A stretch of DNA of 37,020 bases from Betaproteobacteria bacterium (GCA_028292435.1 JAQGMI010000168.1:1-37020), one strand, 5' to 3'. Counted from the stretch's first letter, positions 15,981 to 24,343 are shown. Translations and numbers: made by a program. Notes: a model not told the origin generated them from the sequence alone.

Positions 15981-17126
15981 GTGAACCTGTCCTTCGTTCT
16001 GGCACTGACGATCTCGCTGCATCTCGCGTATACGGGCAGTCGTGTCACCTTGTCGCTTTTCGCCCTGCAGCTCGGCGCGTCGCCATTGACGGTCGGCATC
16101 CTGCTGTCGTTGCTCGCGCTGGTGCCGATGACTTTTTCGGTACCGCTCGGACGCCTCATCGACCGGATTGGCGTGCGCAAACCCATGCTCGCCGGCGCGG
16201 CCGCGTTGTCGGTCGGCATCCTCGCGGTTGTCATCGTACCGACCCTGCCGGCGCTCTTCGTAATGAGCTGTCTCAGCGGCTCGGGGTTCATCCTCTACCA
16301 CATCGCGGTCAATTATTTGGTCGCCGTCGTCGGCAGGCCGGAGGACCGCGTCAAACACTTCAACTGGCTTGCGCTCAGTTTTTCAACGTCGGGATTCCTG
16401 GGTCCGATGGTCGCGGGGTTTGCGATCGACGCCATCGGGCATCGCTGGACCATGCTGCTGCTCGCCTGCTTTTCCCTTATCACTCTGATTGCGCTGCTGG
16501 TCAAACGCGTCGAGGTAAAGCTGCAGCCCCCGGACGCGCACGGCGCGCAACGCCGCCGGCTCATCGACTTGCTGCGCAACCGCAGCCTGCGGCGCGTATT
16601 CATCGTGAGCGGTCTCTTGTCGATGGTGTGGGATTTGTTCTCGTTCGTGGTACCGATCCACGGCTCGAGCATTCATCTGTCAGCGTCGACGATAGGCGTG
16701 ATCCTCGGTGCGTTCGGCGCCGCCGTGTTCGTCGCGCGGCTCGCGATGCCGCTGGTGATCCGGCGTGTGGGCGAGTGGCAGATGCTGATCGGCGCGATGA
16801 TTTCGACCGGCATTGCGCTGTTCATTTTTCCGCTGGTGACAACCGTGCCGGTGTTGATCGCGCTCGCGTTCTTTCTTGGCGCGGGGCTCGGCGGCACCCA
16901 GCCAATGATCATGTCGCTGCTCTACAACAAGGCGCCGGCAGGGCGCGGCGCCGAGGCGATTGGCGTGCGCACGCTGCTCATCAATATCAGTCAGACGATT
17001 ATTCCGCTCATGTTCGGCGCGCTTGGCGCGGCGCTCGGTATGACGCCGGTATTCTGGACGATGGCGGTGCTGATGGTCGGCGCGGGGCTTTACGCGCGCA
17101 AGCCCGACGCCGTTTCTGCCCGCTAA
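15981..17126 (+). CDS. Major facilitator superfamily transporter
   Basis: A 381-residue MFS protein with twelve predicted helices from GTG 15981. The loop 2-3 signature appears as GRLIDRIGVRKPM, and the second half has the matching GRGAEAIGVRTLLINISQTIIP-type segment late in the sequence. A cytoplasmic loop between helices 6 and 7 carries LQPPDAHGAQRRRLIDLLRNRSLRR. It probably exports a small molecule or drug. The neighbours give no substrate clue. The gene ends in a shared terminator with SWIB. Confidence 0.87.
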   Translation: MNLSFVLALTISLHLAYTGSRVTLSLFALQLGASPLTVGILLSLLALVPMTFSVPLGRLIDRIGVRKPMLAGAAALSVGILAVVIVPTLPALFVMSCLSGSGFILYHIAVNYLVAVVGRPEDRVKHFNWLALSFSTSGFLGPMVAGFAIDAIGHRWTMLLLACFSLITLIALLVKRVEVKLQPPDAHGAQRRRLIDLLRNRSLRRVFIVSGLLSMVWDLFSFVVPIHGSSIHLSASTIGVILGAFGAAVFVARLAMPLVIRRVGEWQMLIGAMISTGIALFIFPLVTTVPVLIALAFFLGAGLGGTQPMIMSLLYNKAPAGRGAEAIGVRTLLINISQTIIPLMFGALGAALGMTPVFWTMAVLMVGAGLYARKPDAVSAR

Positions 17127-17133
17127 AAAACAA

Positions 17134-17162
17134 ACGGCCGGCACCTCGAAGGTACCGGCCGT
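17134..17162 (-). terminator. Intrinsic terminator for the SWIB gene
   Basis: ACGGCCGG (17134-17141) pairs with CCGGCCGT (17155-17162), extended by ACCT with AGGT inside the loop. On the minus strand the stem is followed by TTTGTTTTTT, the classic U-tract, so it ends the SWIB transcript 20 bases after its stop. It may also stop the convergent MFS transcript. Confidence 0.85.
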
Positions 17163-17181
17163 CGCTAAAAGCGGAAATTGA

Positions 17182-17484
17182 TTACTTCAGGTGCTTGCTG
17201 ACCAGTTTGGTCATGTCGAACATCGACACCTGCTTCTTGCCGCCGAAAACTTCTTTGAGCTTGTCGTCAGCATTGATGTTGCGGCGGTTCTTCGCATCCT
17301 GCAAGCCATGCTTCTTGATATAGGCCCACAATTTCTTGGTCACTTCCGTACGCGGGAACGGGCCGGCGCCGATAACCGGGCTCAATGCGGCCGAAATCTG
17401 CATCGGCTTCATGAACGCTGCGCTGGGTTTACGTGCGGATTTTTTCTTTGCAGGCTTTTTGGTAGCTTTTTTCTTTGCAGCCAT
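17182..17484 (-). CDS. SWIB/MDM2-domain protein with histone-like tail
   Basis: A 100-residue protein with two parts. Residues 1-22 form a lysine/alanine-rich tail (KKKATKKPAKKKSARKP) like that of histone H1. Residues about 25-100 form a SWIB domain, with FPRTEVTKKLWAYIKKHGLQD, RRNINADDKLKEVFGG and SMFDMTKLVSKHLK. Stand-alone SWIB proteins occur in Chlamydia, plants and many betaproteobacteria and probably act on DNA topology or packaging; the precise role is unknown. The leader contains a small hairpin (CCCAA at 17521-17525 with TTGGG at 17532-17536), an AGGAGA-like ribosome site, and a TACAAT -10-like hexamer near 17550. Confidence 0.92.
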   Translation of the reverse strand: MAAKKKATKKPAKKKSARKPSAAFMKPMQISAALSPVIGAGPFPRTEVTKKLWAYIKKHGLQDAKNRRNINADDKLKEVFGGKKQVSMFDMTKLVSKHLK

Positions 17485-17903
17485 CGTCTGTTCTCCTTGA
17501 CAGTAAAGACGGGGATTTCACCCAAAAGAAATTGGGTTGAGCGGATTGTAATCCAAGTTTTACGTTTGTGGTGCAATTCTAGAGAGAAAATAGGGCCGCG
17601 CCCCCCGCAAAAAAGGCGATAGTCGCGATGCGGATTCGATATCGAATTGCGTCCCCGGATTGGGATCTTCAGCGCGATGCGACGATGCAAACGGCGCAGG
17701 CGAAGCCGCGAAGCCCGGGGGAAATTACGCTAAACGTCAATGGTAAAGCGCCGACTGTTAACATCTAGAATGCATTGCGCCCGAGGGAAAAAGCGGTTGC
17801 CCTGCAGCGACTTGAGCGCAAGACGACGCGGAGTGCCGACGCTGAAAGCGGGCAGAATCCACAGCCGCGGATCGATGCTGCAACGGAAACCGGTACGGGT
17901 ACG
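17485..17903. other. Gene-free interval upstream of SWIB
   Basis: I see no convincing coding region in these 419 bases. The right end of the interval is the promoter and leader of SWIB on the minus strand. It also holds a perfect 14-base palindrome, ATTCGATATCGAAT at 17634-17647, which could be an operator or chance. Basic short frames here look like shadows. Confidence 0.5.
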
Positions 17904-19208
17904 TCAGCGAATATCGCGGGCAAGACGCACGCCGCTGAACTGCCAGCGCGCGGCGGCCGGAAAGAAATTGCGATAGGTCGCGCGGATATGCGAAGCCGGC
18001 GTCGCACACGACCCGCCGCGCAGGACATACTGGTTGACCATGAATTTGCCGTTGTATTCGCCGACTGCGCCGGCTACCGGCCGATAGCCGGGATACGGTT
18101 CGTACGAGCTGCGCGTCCATTCCCATACGTCGCCGAAAAGCTGAGCAGGTCTGTCATCGTCCATGCGGGCCGGTGCTGGATGAAACCGTCTGTCCTCGAG
18201 GAAATTGCCGTAAATCTGCCGCGGTGTGGCGAGCGTTTCCCACTCCGCTTCCGTCGGCAGGCGTGCGCCCGCCCACCGCGCATACGCATCGGCTTCAAAA
18301 AAACTCAGGTGGCATACCGGCTCGGCCGGGTTCAGCGTTTTAAGCCCATGGAGGGTAAATGCCGTCGGCTCCACGCTGTCTGCCTGCCAATACAGCGGCG
18401 CCGTCCAGCCTTGCGAGTTACACACATCCCAGCCTTCCGAGAGCCAAAGTTCGGGGCGGCGATAGCCGCCGTCCTCCATGAAATTGGCATACTCCGATAC
18501 CGTGACGGGGCGCGACGCGATTTCACAGCCGTCGATGAATACCCGATGCCGCGGCTCCTCGTTATCGAACCGGAAGCCGTCGCCCGCGTGACCGATCTGC
18601 CGTATGCCATCGGGAAGTCCAATCCACGCCACGGGCGGCGCCTCGCTTGCCGTGGCTGACGGCGGCGGCAGATACGCCGGATGCAGCGGGTTCTTGGCGA
18701 GCAGGTGCTTCAAATCGGTCACGATCAGCTCTTGATGCTGCTGTTCATGATTGATGCCGAGCTCGATCAGTTCGAGCCAACCGGCATCGACGTCGTCTGA
18801 CTGCAGCAGAGTCGCAACCTGCTCATTGACGTGAACGCGATAGGCGCGCACTTCGTCGAGCGACGGCCGCGACAGCATGCCGCGCTCGGGGCGGGGATGA
18901 CGCGCGCCGACGGCCACGTAATAAGAATTGAACAGCACGCGAAACTGCGCGGAGAACGGACGGTAGCCGGGCGCAGCGCGCTCGAGCACGAACGTTTCGA
19001 AGAACCACGTGGTGTGCGCCAAATGCCATTTGACCGGACTCGCGTCGGGCATCGACTGCAGTGCGCAATCTTCGGCCGACAACGGCGCCGCGAGTTGCTC
19101 GGTTTGGGCACGCACGCGCAAAAATGCCGCGGCGAGCCTGCGTTGCCGCTCGTTTACGTCGGAATGCTCGCGCGACGGGGTCACGTGTGACTGCACATTG
19201 ACTTGCAT
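17904..19208 (-). CDS. egtB: EgtB-like sulfoxide synthase (ergothioneine type)
   Basis: A 434-residue non-haem iron enzyme. The N-terminal DinB-like domain holds the iron histidines in WHLAHTTWFFETF (His62/His65) and NHEQQHQEL (His154, His158). The C-terminal formylglycine-generating-enzyme/sulfatase-modifying fold has FIDGCEIASRPVTVSEYANFM, the ARLPTEAEWE motif, GDVWEWTRSSY and VLRGGSCATP. EgtB joins a thiol to trimethylhistidine with oxygen in ergothioneine synthesis. The partner methyltransferase EgtD, usually next in the operon, is missing: 419 gene-free bases follow. Related proteins (SenA, OvoA) use other substrates, so the name is a family assignment. Confidence 0.82.
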   Translation of the reverse strand: MQVNVQSHVTPSREHSDVNERQRRLAAAFLRVRAQTEQLAAPLSAEDCALQSMPDASPVKWHLAHTTWFFETFVLERAAPGYRPFSAQFRVLFNSYYVAVGARHPRPERGMLSRPSLDEVRAYRVHVNEQVATLLQSDDVDAGWLELIELGINHEQQHQELIVTDLKHLLAKNPLHPAYLPPPSATASEAPPVAWIGLPDGIRQIGHAGDGFRFDNEEPRHRVFIDGCEIASRPVTVSEYANFMEDGGYRRPELWLSEGWDVCNSQGWTAPLYWQADSVEPTAFTLHGLKTLNPAEPVCHLSFFEADAYARWAGARLPTEAEWETLATPRQIYGNFLEDRRFHPAPARMDDDRPAQLFGDVWEWTRSSYEPYPGYRPVAGAVGEYNGKFMVNQYVLRGGSCATPASHIRATYRNFFPAAARWQFSGVRLARDIR

Positions 19209-19343
19209 GGGAACTCGCTGGTTTCAGGAAAGGAAAATCATCGTAGCATCGCGATTAATGTGCCAATGTCGGACGGCTGCTCATTTTCTGCAGCGGAATG
19301 TCCGGCCGCGCGAGCCGTGCAGCTTTTACAAAGTTCTGCATCG

Positions 19344-19823
19344 CTAAATTTTGTCGCCGCCTGAATCAATGCGCTCGCCGTCCTTGAATTTCGGCGCGGC
19401 TCGCTGCGATCGGATGATCCGGTGCTCGACGTAGTGCAGACTGTAATTAGCAGCGACAATCAGTAACGTCACAAAAATCGCCCACCACAGTTGACCGAAA
19501 CCGGCGAGCACACCGACGGCGGCCGCGCACCACACCGTGGCTGCGGTGTTGATGCCACGCACCGTGACACCCTGATGCATGATGACGCCCGCACACAAAA
19601 ATCCGACGCCGGTGACAACCTGGCCGGCGACGCGCGCCGGTCCCGAAGCATCACCGACCAGCACGCTCGCGATCACGTACGCGGCTGATCCCAGCGCGAC
19701 GAGTGCATTGGTATGTAAACCGGCGGGATGACCGCGCAACTGGCGCTCGTAACCGATCAGCGCGCCGAGCAGCGCCGCGGCAATGACACCCATTGCCTGT
19801 CCAAAATCAGGAAATATACCCAT
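19344..19823 (-). CDS. MgtC/SapB family membrane protein
   Basis: A 159-residue protein with four to five hydrophobic segments matching the N-terminal membrane domain of MgtC: LLGALIGYERQLRGHPAGLHTNALVALGSA, then GVGFLCAGVIMHQGVTVRGINTAATVWCAAAVGVLAGFG. The C-terminal ACT-like domain of Salmonella MgtC is absent; the end is a short polar tail. MgtC proteins are linked to growth in low magnesium and, in some bacteria, to phosphate and membrane-potential control through the ATP synthase. Here it lies in reverse orientation to the carbonic anhydrase, 135 bases downstream of the EgtB gene start. Confidence 0.85.
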   Translation of the reverse strand: MGIFPDFGQAMGVIAAALLGALIGYERQLRGHPAGLHTNALVALGSAAYVIASVLVGDASGPARVAGQVVTGVGFLCAGVIMHQGVTVRGINTAATVWCAAAVGVLAGFGQLWWAIFVTLLIVAANYSLHYVEHRIIRSQRAAPKFKDGERIDSGGDKI

Positions 19824-20011
19824 GTCGATATGAACTCCGCTGCCGCCTCTCGCTTACAGCCTGCTGCAGTGCTGCAGCGTTACACATTCCGTCAGCATGC
19901 ACAACCGCGTGTCGTTCAGCCGCGTTGCCGTCAACGGCGCCGCGCGCGGCCAAAGCTTGTAAAATGCTTATCGCGCAACCTGAACGCCCGCATTCGTGGC
20001 ATTGAACCGCA

Positions 20012-20662
20012 ATGAAGAATCTCAAACATTTATTCGACAGCAATCGCGATTGGGCCGAACGCATACAGCGTCAGGACCCTGAATTCTTCAGCAAGCTGTC
20101 GCGCCAGCAATCGCCCGAATATCTGTGGATCGGCTGCTCGGACAGCCGCGTGCCGGCGAACGACATTGTCGGCCTGTTGCCGGGCGAATTATTCGTACAT
20201 CGCAACGTCGCGAACGTCGTCGTGCATACGGACCTGAACTGCCTGTCGGTGATTCAGTTCGCCGTCGAGCTTCTCAAGGTCAAGCACATCATCGTCTGCG
20301 GTCATTATGGCTGCAGCGGCGTCGAAGCGATTTTGCGCGGCGACCGGCTCGGCTTGAGCGACAACTGGCTGCGTCACGTGCAGGACGTGCGTGAAAAGCA
20401 CGAACGTCGGTTGCCGCCGGCGGGCAATTTCGCGCAGCGCAGCGCCCGGTTGTGCGAACTCAATGTCATAGAGCAGGTGGTCAACGTCGCCCAGACTTCG
20501 ATTTTGCGCGACGCGTGGGAGCACGGTCAGGACGTGACCGTGCATGGCTGGGTCTATGGATTGCACGATGGTCTCTTGAGCGATCTTCATACGACCATCA
20601 CACGGGACGACTCGGTACTGAAGACCTACGAAGCGGCGCTCGCGGCACTGCCCGACGCATGA
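20012..20662 (+). CDS. can: Beta-class carbonic anhydrase
   Basis: A 216-residue zinc enzyme that interconverts carbon dioxide and bicarbonate in the cytoplasm. The zinc ligands and catalytic dyad are all visible: Cys42, Asp44 and Arg46 in CSDSRVP, and His98 and Cys101 in CGHYGCSG. The length and the opening MKNLKHLFDSNRDWAERI match the E. coli Can type closely. The start has no strong ribosome site but gives the typical N-terminus. It is divergent from the MgtC gene and convergent with the MBL gene, with a hairpin between the stops. Confidence 0.95.
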   Translation: MKNLKHLFDSNRDWAERIQRQDPEFFSKLSRQQSPEYLWIGCSDSRVPANDIVGLLPGELFVHRNVANVVVHTDLNCLSVIQFAVELLKVKHIIVCGHYGCSGVEAILRGDRLGLSDNWLRHVQDVREKHERRLPPAGNFAQRSARLCELNVIEQVVNVAQTSILRDAWEHGQDVTVHGWVYGLHDGLLSDLHTTITRDDSVLKTYEAALAALPDA

Positions 20663-20671
20663 AGACTCGCT

Positions 20672-20689
20672 ACGCCGTGACTACGGCGT
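20672..20689. terminator. Candidate bidirectional terminator hairpin
   Basis: ACGCCGT (20672-20678) pairs perfectly with ACGGCGT (20683-20689) around a four-base loop. It lies between carbonic anhydrase and the convergent MBL gene and includes the latter's stop codon. No T-tract follows, so efficiency is uncertain. Confidence 0.4.
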
Positions 20690-21628
20690 CAGCGTATCAA
20701 CCCAGATCGCCAATCCTTGCGCGTTGAGTTCGATGTCCCCGGCGAAAATCTCCAGCACGCGCTCTTCAGCAAGCGGCCAACCGTAACGCCGCGCCTCGCC
20801 CCTGATCATTTCAGTAATCCCGGCCTTCAACCGCGCGTGACGTTCGCTGCCGGCGTCGCCGCCGGCGCGCCCGAGCTGCTCGTGAGCATCGACCAGCCGG
20901 TGCATGTCGTCGGCGAGTCGCGCGATATCGCGCACCTGGCCGTAATGCGTGAGATAAATCGCGGGCGGCCGTAGATCGGTAATGAGGTCAAGCGACCGGT
21001 GTTCGGCCGCGGGATCGAACTGGGTCGGGCTCGACGTCGGAAAAATAAACCGGCGTCCACCGTCATCGAGCTCGCGATATGAAAGCCCGAAGGTGTCGCC
21101 CGCAAATACGTGGCGCGACTTTGCGTCGAAGACGCACACATGATGGCGCGCGTGGCCCGGCGTATCGTAGAAAACCAGTTCACGGCCGTTCAACGCGATC
21201 GATGCTGCATGCGGCGTTTCAATCACGCGGCCTGGTGGCACCGCCAGGATACGGCCGTACGTTCTTGCCATGTGTTCAGATCCATATACCGCCTCAGTGC
21301 TCGCGATCAGCTGCGAAGGGTCGATCAGGTGACGCACACCGCGCGGATGAACCGTCAGCATCGCATTGGGCAATTGAGACAACAACAAGCCGGCGCCGCC
21401 GGCGTGGTCGAGGTGGATGTGCGTGAGAATCACGTAGTCGACCTGCGCCGGGGCGATGCCTTTGGCGCGCAACGCCGCGAGCACGCGCGGCACCGAGCTG
21501 TTGACGCCGGTATCGACAACTGCGGCCCGATCGCCTTCGATGATCAGGTGGATCGCGTCGAGCTGCGGCCGCAGATAACCCGAATCGACGGCGCTGATCC
21601 CGAATTCATAATCGATGACGTCTGCCAT
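20681..21628 (-). CDS. MBL-fold metallo-hydrolase
   Basis: From ATG 21628 the product is 315 residues. The frame stays open for 27 more codons upstream, but the protein starting MADVIDYEFGISAVDSGYL is the natural one. It is a metallo-beta-lactamase-fold hydrolase with the binuclear zinc motif THIHLDHAGG (His70, His72, Asp74, His75), DTPGHARHHVCVFD for the third histidine pair, and a C-terminal helical segment (ITEMIRGEARRYGWPL). Such proteins hydrolyse thioesters, lactones or phosphodiesters; no substrate can be assigned from the sequence. Confidence 0.85.
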   Translation of the reverse strand: MADVIDYEFGISAVDSGYLRPQLDAIHLIIEGDRAAVVDTGVNSSVPRVLAALRAKGIAPAQVDYVILTHIHLDHAGGAGLLLSQLPNAMLTVHPRGVRHLIDPSQLIASTEAVYGSEHMARTYGRILAVPPGRVIETPHAASIALNGRELVFYDTPGHARHHVCVFDAKSRHVFAGDTFGLSYRELDDGGRRFIFPTSSPTQFDPAAEHRSLDLITDLRPPAIYLTHYGQVRDIARLADDMHRLVDAHEQLGRAGGDAGSERHARLKAGITEMIRGEARRYGWPLAEERVLEIFAGDIELNAQGLAIWVDTLTP

Positions 21629-21691
21629 AACGAGTGCCGCGACTGAGTTGGACGCCATTTTAACCGCGCACACCTGAAAGATTCCGCGGCG

Positions 21692-21709
21692 TTGTAATAC
21701 AGCCGTCAT
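21692..21709 (+). promoter_or_regulatory. Candidate PhoB box upstream of dgkA
   Basis: TTGTAAT-ACAG-CCGTCAT matches 11 of 14 positions of the CTGTCAT-N4-CTGTCAT Pho-box consensus with correct spacing. It ends 50 bases before ATG 21760. The -10 at the expected distance (TAGCGT, 21720-21725) is weak. The match was found by eye. Confidence 0.4.
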
Positions 21710-21759
21710 CTGGCGCGCCTAGCGTGCGGGAATTTAACTTCCCGAAAGCGGCGCTAGCC

Positions 21760-22128
21760 ATGGAGAGTCCGTACAAGGGCAAGACCGGTTTGAAGCGGAT
21801 CTGGAACGCGATGCTTTATTCGTTTGACGGCTTTGCCGCGGCGTTCCGGCATGAAGACGCATTCCGCCAGGAGGTGATGCTCACATTGATTATGGTCCCG
21901 CTCGCGCTATACCTGCCGGTACCTGGATACGCAAAGGCGCAGATGGTCGCGAGCGTACTGCTCGTCATGATCGTCGAACTGCTCAATTCGGGCATCGAGG
22001 CGGTCACCGACCGCGTTTCGCTTGAAGACCACTCGCTCGCGAAGCGCGCCAAAGATCTCGGCAGCGCCGCAGTCATGCTGTCGCTCATCAATGTGACTGT
22101 CGTGTGGCTGCTCGCGATTTTCGGTTGA
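21760..22128 (+). CDS. dgkA: Diacylglycerol kinase
   Basis: A 122-residue inner-membrane enzyme that phosphorylates diacylglycerol to phosphatidic acid with ATP. It has the amphipathic N-terminus GLKRIWNAMLYSFDGFAAAFRHEDAFRQE, three membrane helices, and the signature ELLNSGIEAVTDRVSLEDHSLAKRAKDLGSAAVMLSL with the catalytic glutamate. ATG 21760 gives the normal DgkA length; GTG 21724 would add 12 residues. It lies immediately before a GT4 glycosyltransferase and a PlcP-like phosphodiesterase on the same strand. That makes sense if PlcP produces diacylglycerol that is either glycosylated or rephosphorylated. A candidate Pho box lies upstream. Confidence 0.93.
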   Translation: MESPYKGKTGLKRIWNAMLYSFDGFAAAFRHEDAFRQEVMLTLIMVPLALYLPVPGYAKAQMVASVLLVMIVELLNSGIEAVTDRVSLEDHSLAKRAKDLGSAAVMLSLINVTVVWLLAIFG

Positions 22129-22134
22129 CGCAAA

Positions 22135-22168
22135 CCGTCACGCAATTTTCATAAATCCTTAATTAAAT
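22135..22168 (+). promoter_or_regulatory. Candidate PhoB-type promoter of the GT4-plcP pair
   Basis: CCGTCAC-GCAA-TTTTCAT (22135-22152) matches 10 of 14 Pho-box positions. A third 7-mer in phase, CCTTAAT (22157-22163), continues the array weakly. A -10-like TTAAAT (22163-22168) sits 10 bases after the box, the same spacing as in front of phoX. If real, translation would have to begin at ATG 22197, not 22167. Confidence 0.38.
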
Positions 22169-22196
22169 GTTCTTGATCTCCGCGCATGATGAACGC

Positions 22197-23417
22197 ATGG
22201 ACAGCCGGCAAATCATCTGCCAGCAACTGCCGACGGCGCGCAGGATCCTCCGCATCGCGGTCGTCACCGAAACCTATCCGCCGGAAATCAACGGCGTCGC
22301 GATGACGATAGGCCGCGTGGTCGCTGGTCTCCAGGCTCGCCAGCATCAGGTCCAACTCGTGCGGCCGCGCCAGCATCGCGACGATAACGCGATGAATACG
22401 TCGAGCTTCGAAGAAATTCTACAGCGCGGCGTCTCCATTCCGCGCTATGACAGCCTGAAAATGGGTTTACCCGCGAAACAGGCACTGCTGCGGCTGTGGG
22501 CTTTGCAGCGTCCTGACGTCGTGCATCTCGTCACTGAAGGCCCGCTCGGATTTTCGGCACTCTCTGCTGCGACGAAACTCCGGATTCCATGCAGCAGCGA
22601 TTTTCACACCAATTTTCAAAGTTACAGCAAGCACTACGGCATCGGCTGGTTGAGAAAACCGATCGTCGCGTATTTGCGCAAGTTTCATAACCGGGCGAAC
22701 TGCACGCTGGTGCCGACCGCTGCGATGCGTGACGACCTGCAAAGTCACGGCTATTTGAACCTGCGGGTGGTCGCGCGCGGTGTCGATACGAAACTTTTTC
22801 ACCCGGCCAAGCGCAGCGCCGAGCTGCGGCGCACCTGGGGCATTCAGGGCACTGAACCGGTCGCTTTGTATGTCGGGCGACTCGCGCCCGAGAAGAATTT
22901 GCCGTTGCTCATGCGCGCATTTACCGCCATGAAAGCGGCGGAGCCTTCAGCCCGTCTGGTGGTCGTTGGGGACGGGCCGGAGCGCGCGGCGTTGCAGGCG
23001 GCGCACCCCGACTGCATTTTCACCGGCATGCGCACGGGCGAAGACCTTGCCGCCCATTATGCAAGCGGCGATGTATTTGTTTTCCCCAGCCTCACCGAGA
23101 CGTTCGGTAATGTGACCATCGAGGCGATGGCCAGCGGTCTCGCGGTGGTCGCCTACGATTATGCGGCAGCAGCCGAACGTATCCAACATGGCTGCAACGG
23201 CGTCATGGCCGAAGTCGGCAACGCCGAAAAATTCAGTGCGCTGGCCGCGTCGCTTATGCGCGATGCAGCGCGCATCAAACGATTCGCCTGTGCCGCGCGC
23301 GCGACGGCCGAAAAGATCGACTGGGAATCGGTGCATGACGAATTTGAAGCCGCGCTGCTTGACGCGATTGCAATCAATGGCGCGGCGACGAGCGCCGAGA
23401 TGCAGCTGACCGCTTGA
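22197..23417 (+). CDS. GT4-family glycosyltransferase
   Basis: A GT-B fold retaining glycosyltransferase of family 4, 406 residues from ATG 22197 (ATG 22167 is an alternative adding 10 residues, but it overlaps a possible -10 box). The N-terminal acceptor domain begins RIAVVTETYPPEINGVAMTIGRVV. The C-terminal nucleotide-sugar domain has LYVGRLAPEKNLPLLMRAF, VVVGDGPER and the EX7E pair at about Glu301/Glu309 in TETFGNVTIEA. Relatives are alpha-mannosyl- and glucosyltransferases that act on diacylglycerol or phosphatidylinositol. Its direct neighbour is a PlcP-like phosphodiesterase (82 bases downstream) and dgkA lies upstream, so glycolipid synthesis from diacylglycerol is the likely role. Confidence 0.85.
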   Translation: MDSRQIICQQLPTARRILRIAVVTETYPPEINGVAMTIGRVVAGLQARQHQVQLVRPRQHRDDNAMNTSSFEEILQRGVSIPRYDSLKMGLPAKQALLRLWALQRPDVVHLVTEGPLGFSALSAATKLRIPCSSDFHTNFQSYSKHYGIGWLRKPIVAYLRKFHNRANCTLVPTAAMRDDLQSHGYLNLRVVARGVDTKLFHPAKRSAELRRTWGIQGTEPVALYVGRLAPEKNLPLLMRAFTAMKAAEPSARLVVVGDGPERAALQAAHPDCIFTGMRTGEDLAAHYASGDVFVFPSLTETFGNVTIEAMASGLAVVAYDYAAAAERIQHGCNGVMAEVGNAEKFSALAASLMRDAARIKRFACAARATAEKIDWESVHDEFEAALLDAIAINGAATSAEMQLTA

Positions 23418-23499
23418 AATTGCGCGTGCCGGCAGAACTCCCAGTGAATACCCGCCAAAACGTGGCGCGATCAGTTGTGGGCCGACTGCCAGCGGGACC

Positions 23500-24300
23500 A
23501 TGTTAATGACTCTGCCAGACCCGCCAGCGCCGGCGCGAGCGCGGTCGCTCTTCCTGTCGGACATTCATCTGGGAACGCGCGCTTGCCGCGCCGGGGAACT
23601 GCTTACGCTTTTGCGCGACTATGATTGCGAAAACATTTTTCTGGTCGGCGACATCATCGACTTCTGGGCGATGAGCCGCGGTATTTACTGGTCGCAGCTG
23701 CAAAACACCGTCGTGCAAAAAATATTAAAGAAAGCGCGCCATGGGACGCGTGTTTACCTGATTCCGGGCAATCATGACGAAGCACTGCGCGACTACGTAG
23801 GCACCGCATTTGGCGATATCAATCTCGTGCGCGACTACGTGCACAAAGCCGCGGACGGCCGGCGCTATCTGCTGGTGCATGGCGACGAATACGATCAGGT
23901 GACCACCTATCACCGCTGGGTATCAATCCTCGGCGATATCGCTTACCACTGGCTGGTTCATGTCAACCGGCTGCTCTCGCTGATGCGGCGCAAGCTTGGC
24001 ATCAGCGGCCACTGGTCGCTTGCCGATTACGCTAAGCGCAACATGCTCCACGCCGTAAGCTTCATCAGCAACTTCGAAGAATCGGTCGTGCACACCGCGA
24101 AAAAACATGCGCTTGACGGTGTAATCTGCGGACACATCCACACCCCCGTGATCAAGCAGATCGACGGGCTTGTCTACATCAACTGCGGCGATTGGGTCGA
24201 CAGTTGTACCGCGGTGGTCGAACACCTCGACGGCCGCATGGAACTGGTGCGCTCGATGCACCCGACCGGCGCAGACGCCCTGCACACGGCTGCAGCCTGA
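23500..24300 (+). CDS. plcP: PlcP-like metallophosphoesterase (phospholipase C type)
   Basis: A 266-residue calcineurin-like phosphoesterase. The metal ligands appear in order: Asp21 and His23 in LFLSDIHLGT, Asp51 in LVGDIIDFW, Asn91-His92 in IPGNHDEAL, His127 in LLVHGDEYD, and His212/His214 in ICGHIHTP. It is usually annotated as an LpxH-like UDP-diacylglucosamine pyrophosphatase. However, the phrases GTRACRAGELL, QNTVVQKILKKARHGTRV and YINCGDWVDSCTAVVEHLDGR match, as I remember them, the PlcP phospholipase C that cleaves phospholipids to diacylglycerol in phosphate-starved Sinorhizobium and marine bacteria. There plcP and a glycosyltransferase are neighbours, as here. Start ATG 23500; ATG 23506 is also possible. 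Confidence 0.7.
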   Translation: MLMTLPDPPAPARARSLFLSDIHLGTRACRAGELLTLLRDYDCENIFLVGDIIDFWAMSRGIYWSQLQNTVVQKILKKARHGTRVYLIPGNHDEALRDYVGTAFGDINLVRDYVHKAADGRRYLLVHGDEYDQVTTYHRWVSILGDIAYHWLVHVNRLLSLMRRKLGISGHWSLADYAKRNMLHAVSFISNFEESVVHTAKKHALDGVICGHIHTPVIKQIDGLVYINCGDWVDSCTAVVEHLDGRMELVRSMHPTGADALHTAAA

Positions 24301-24343
24301 GCCGATGGTGAAAAATGACGGTGGCGCGCCGCAGCGATCCAAT

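Noticed and set aside
23500..24300. Plain LpxH (UDP-2,3-diacylglucosamine diphosphatase) call
   Set aside because: The fold is shared, but the specific phrases and the adjacent GT4 gene fit PlcP better. It was not excluded completely, which is why the confidence stays at 0.7.
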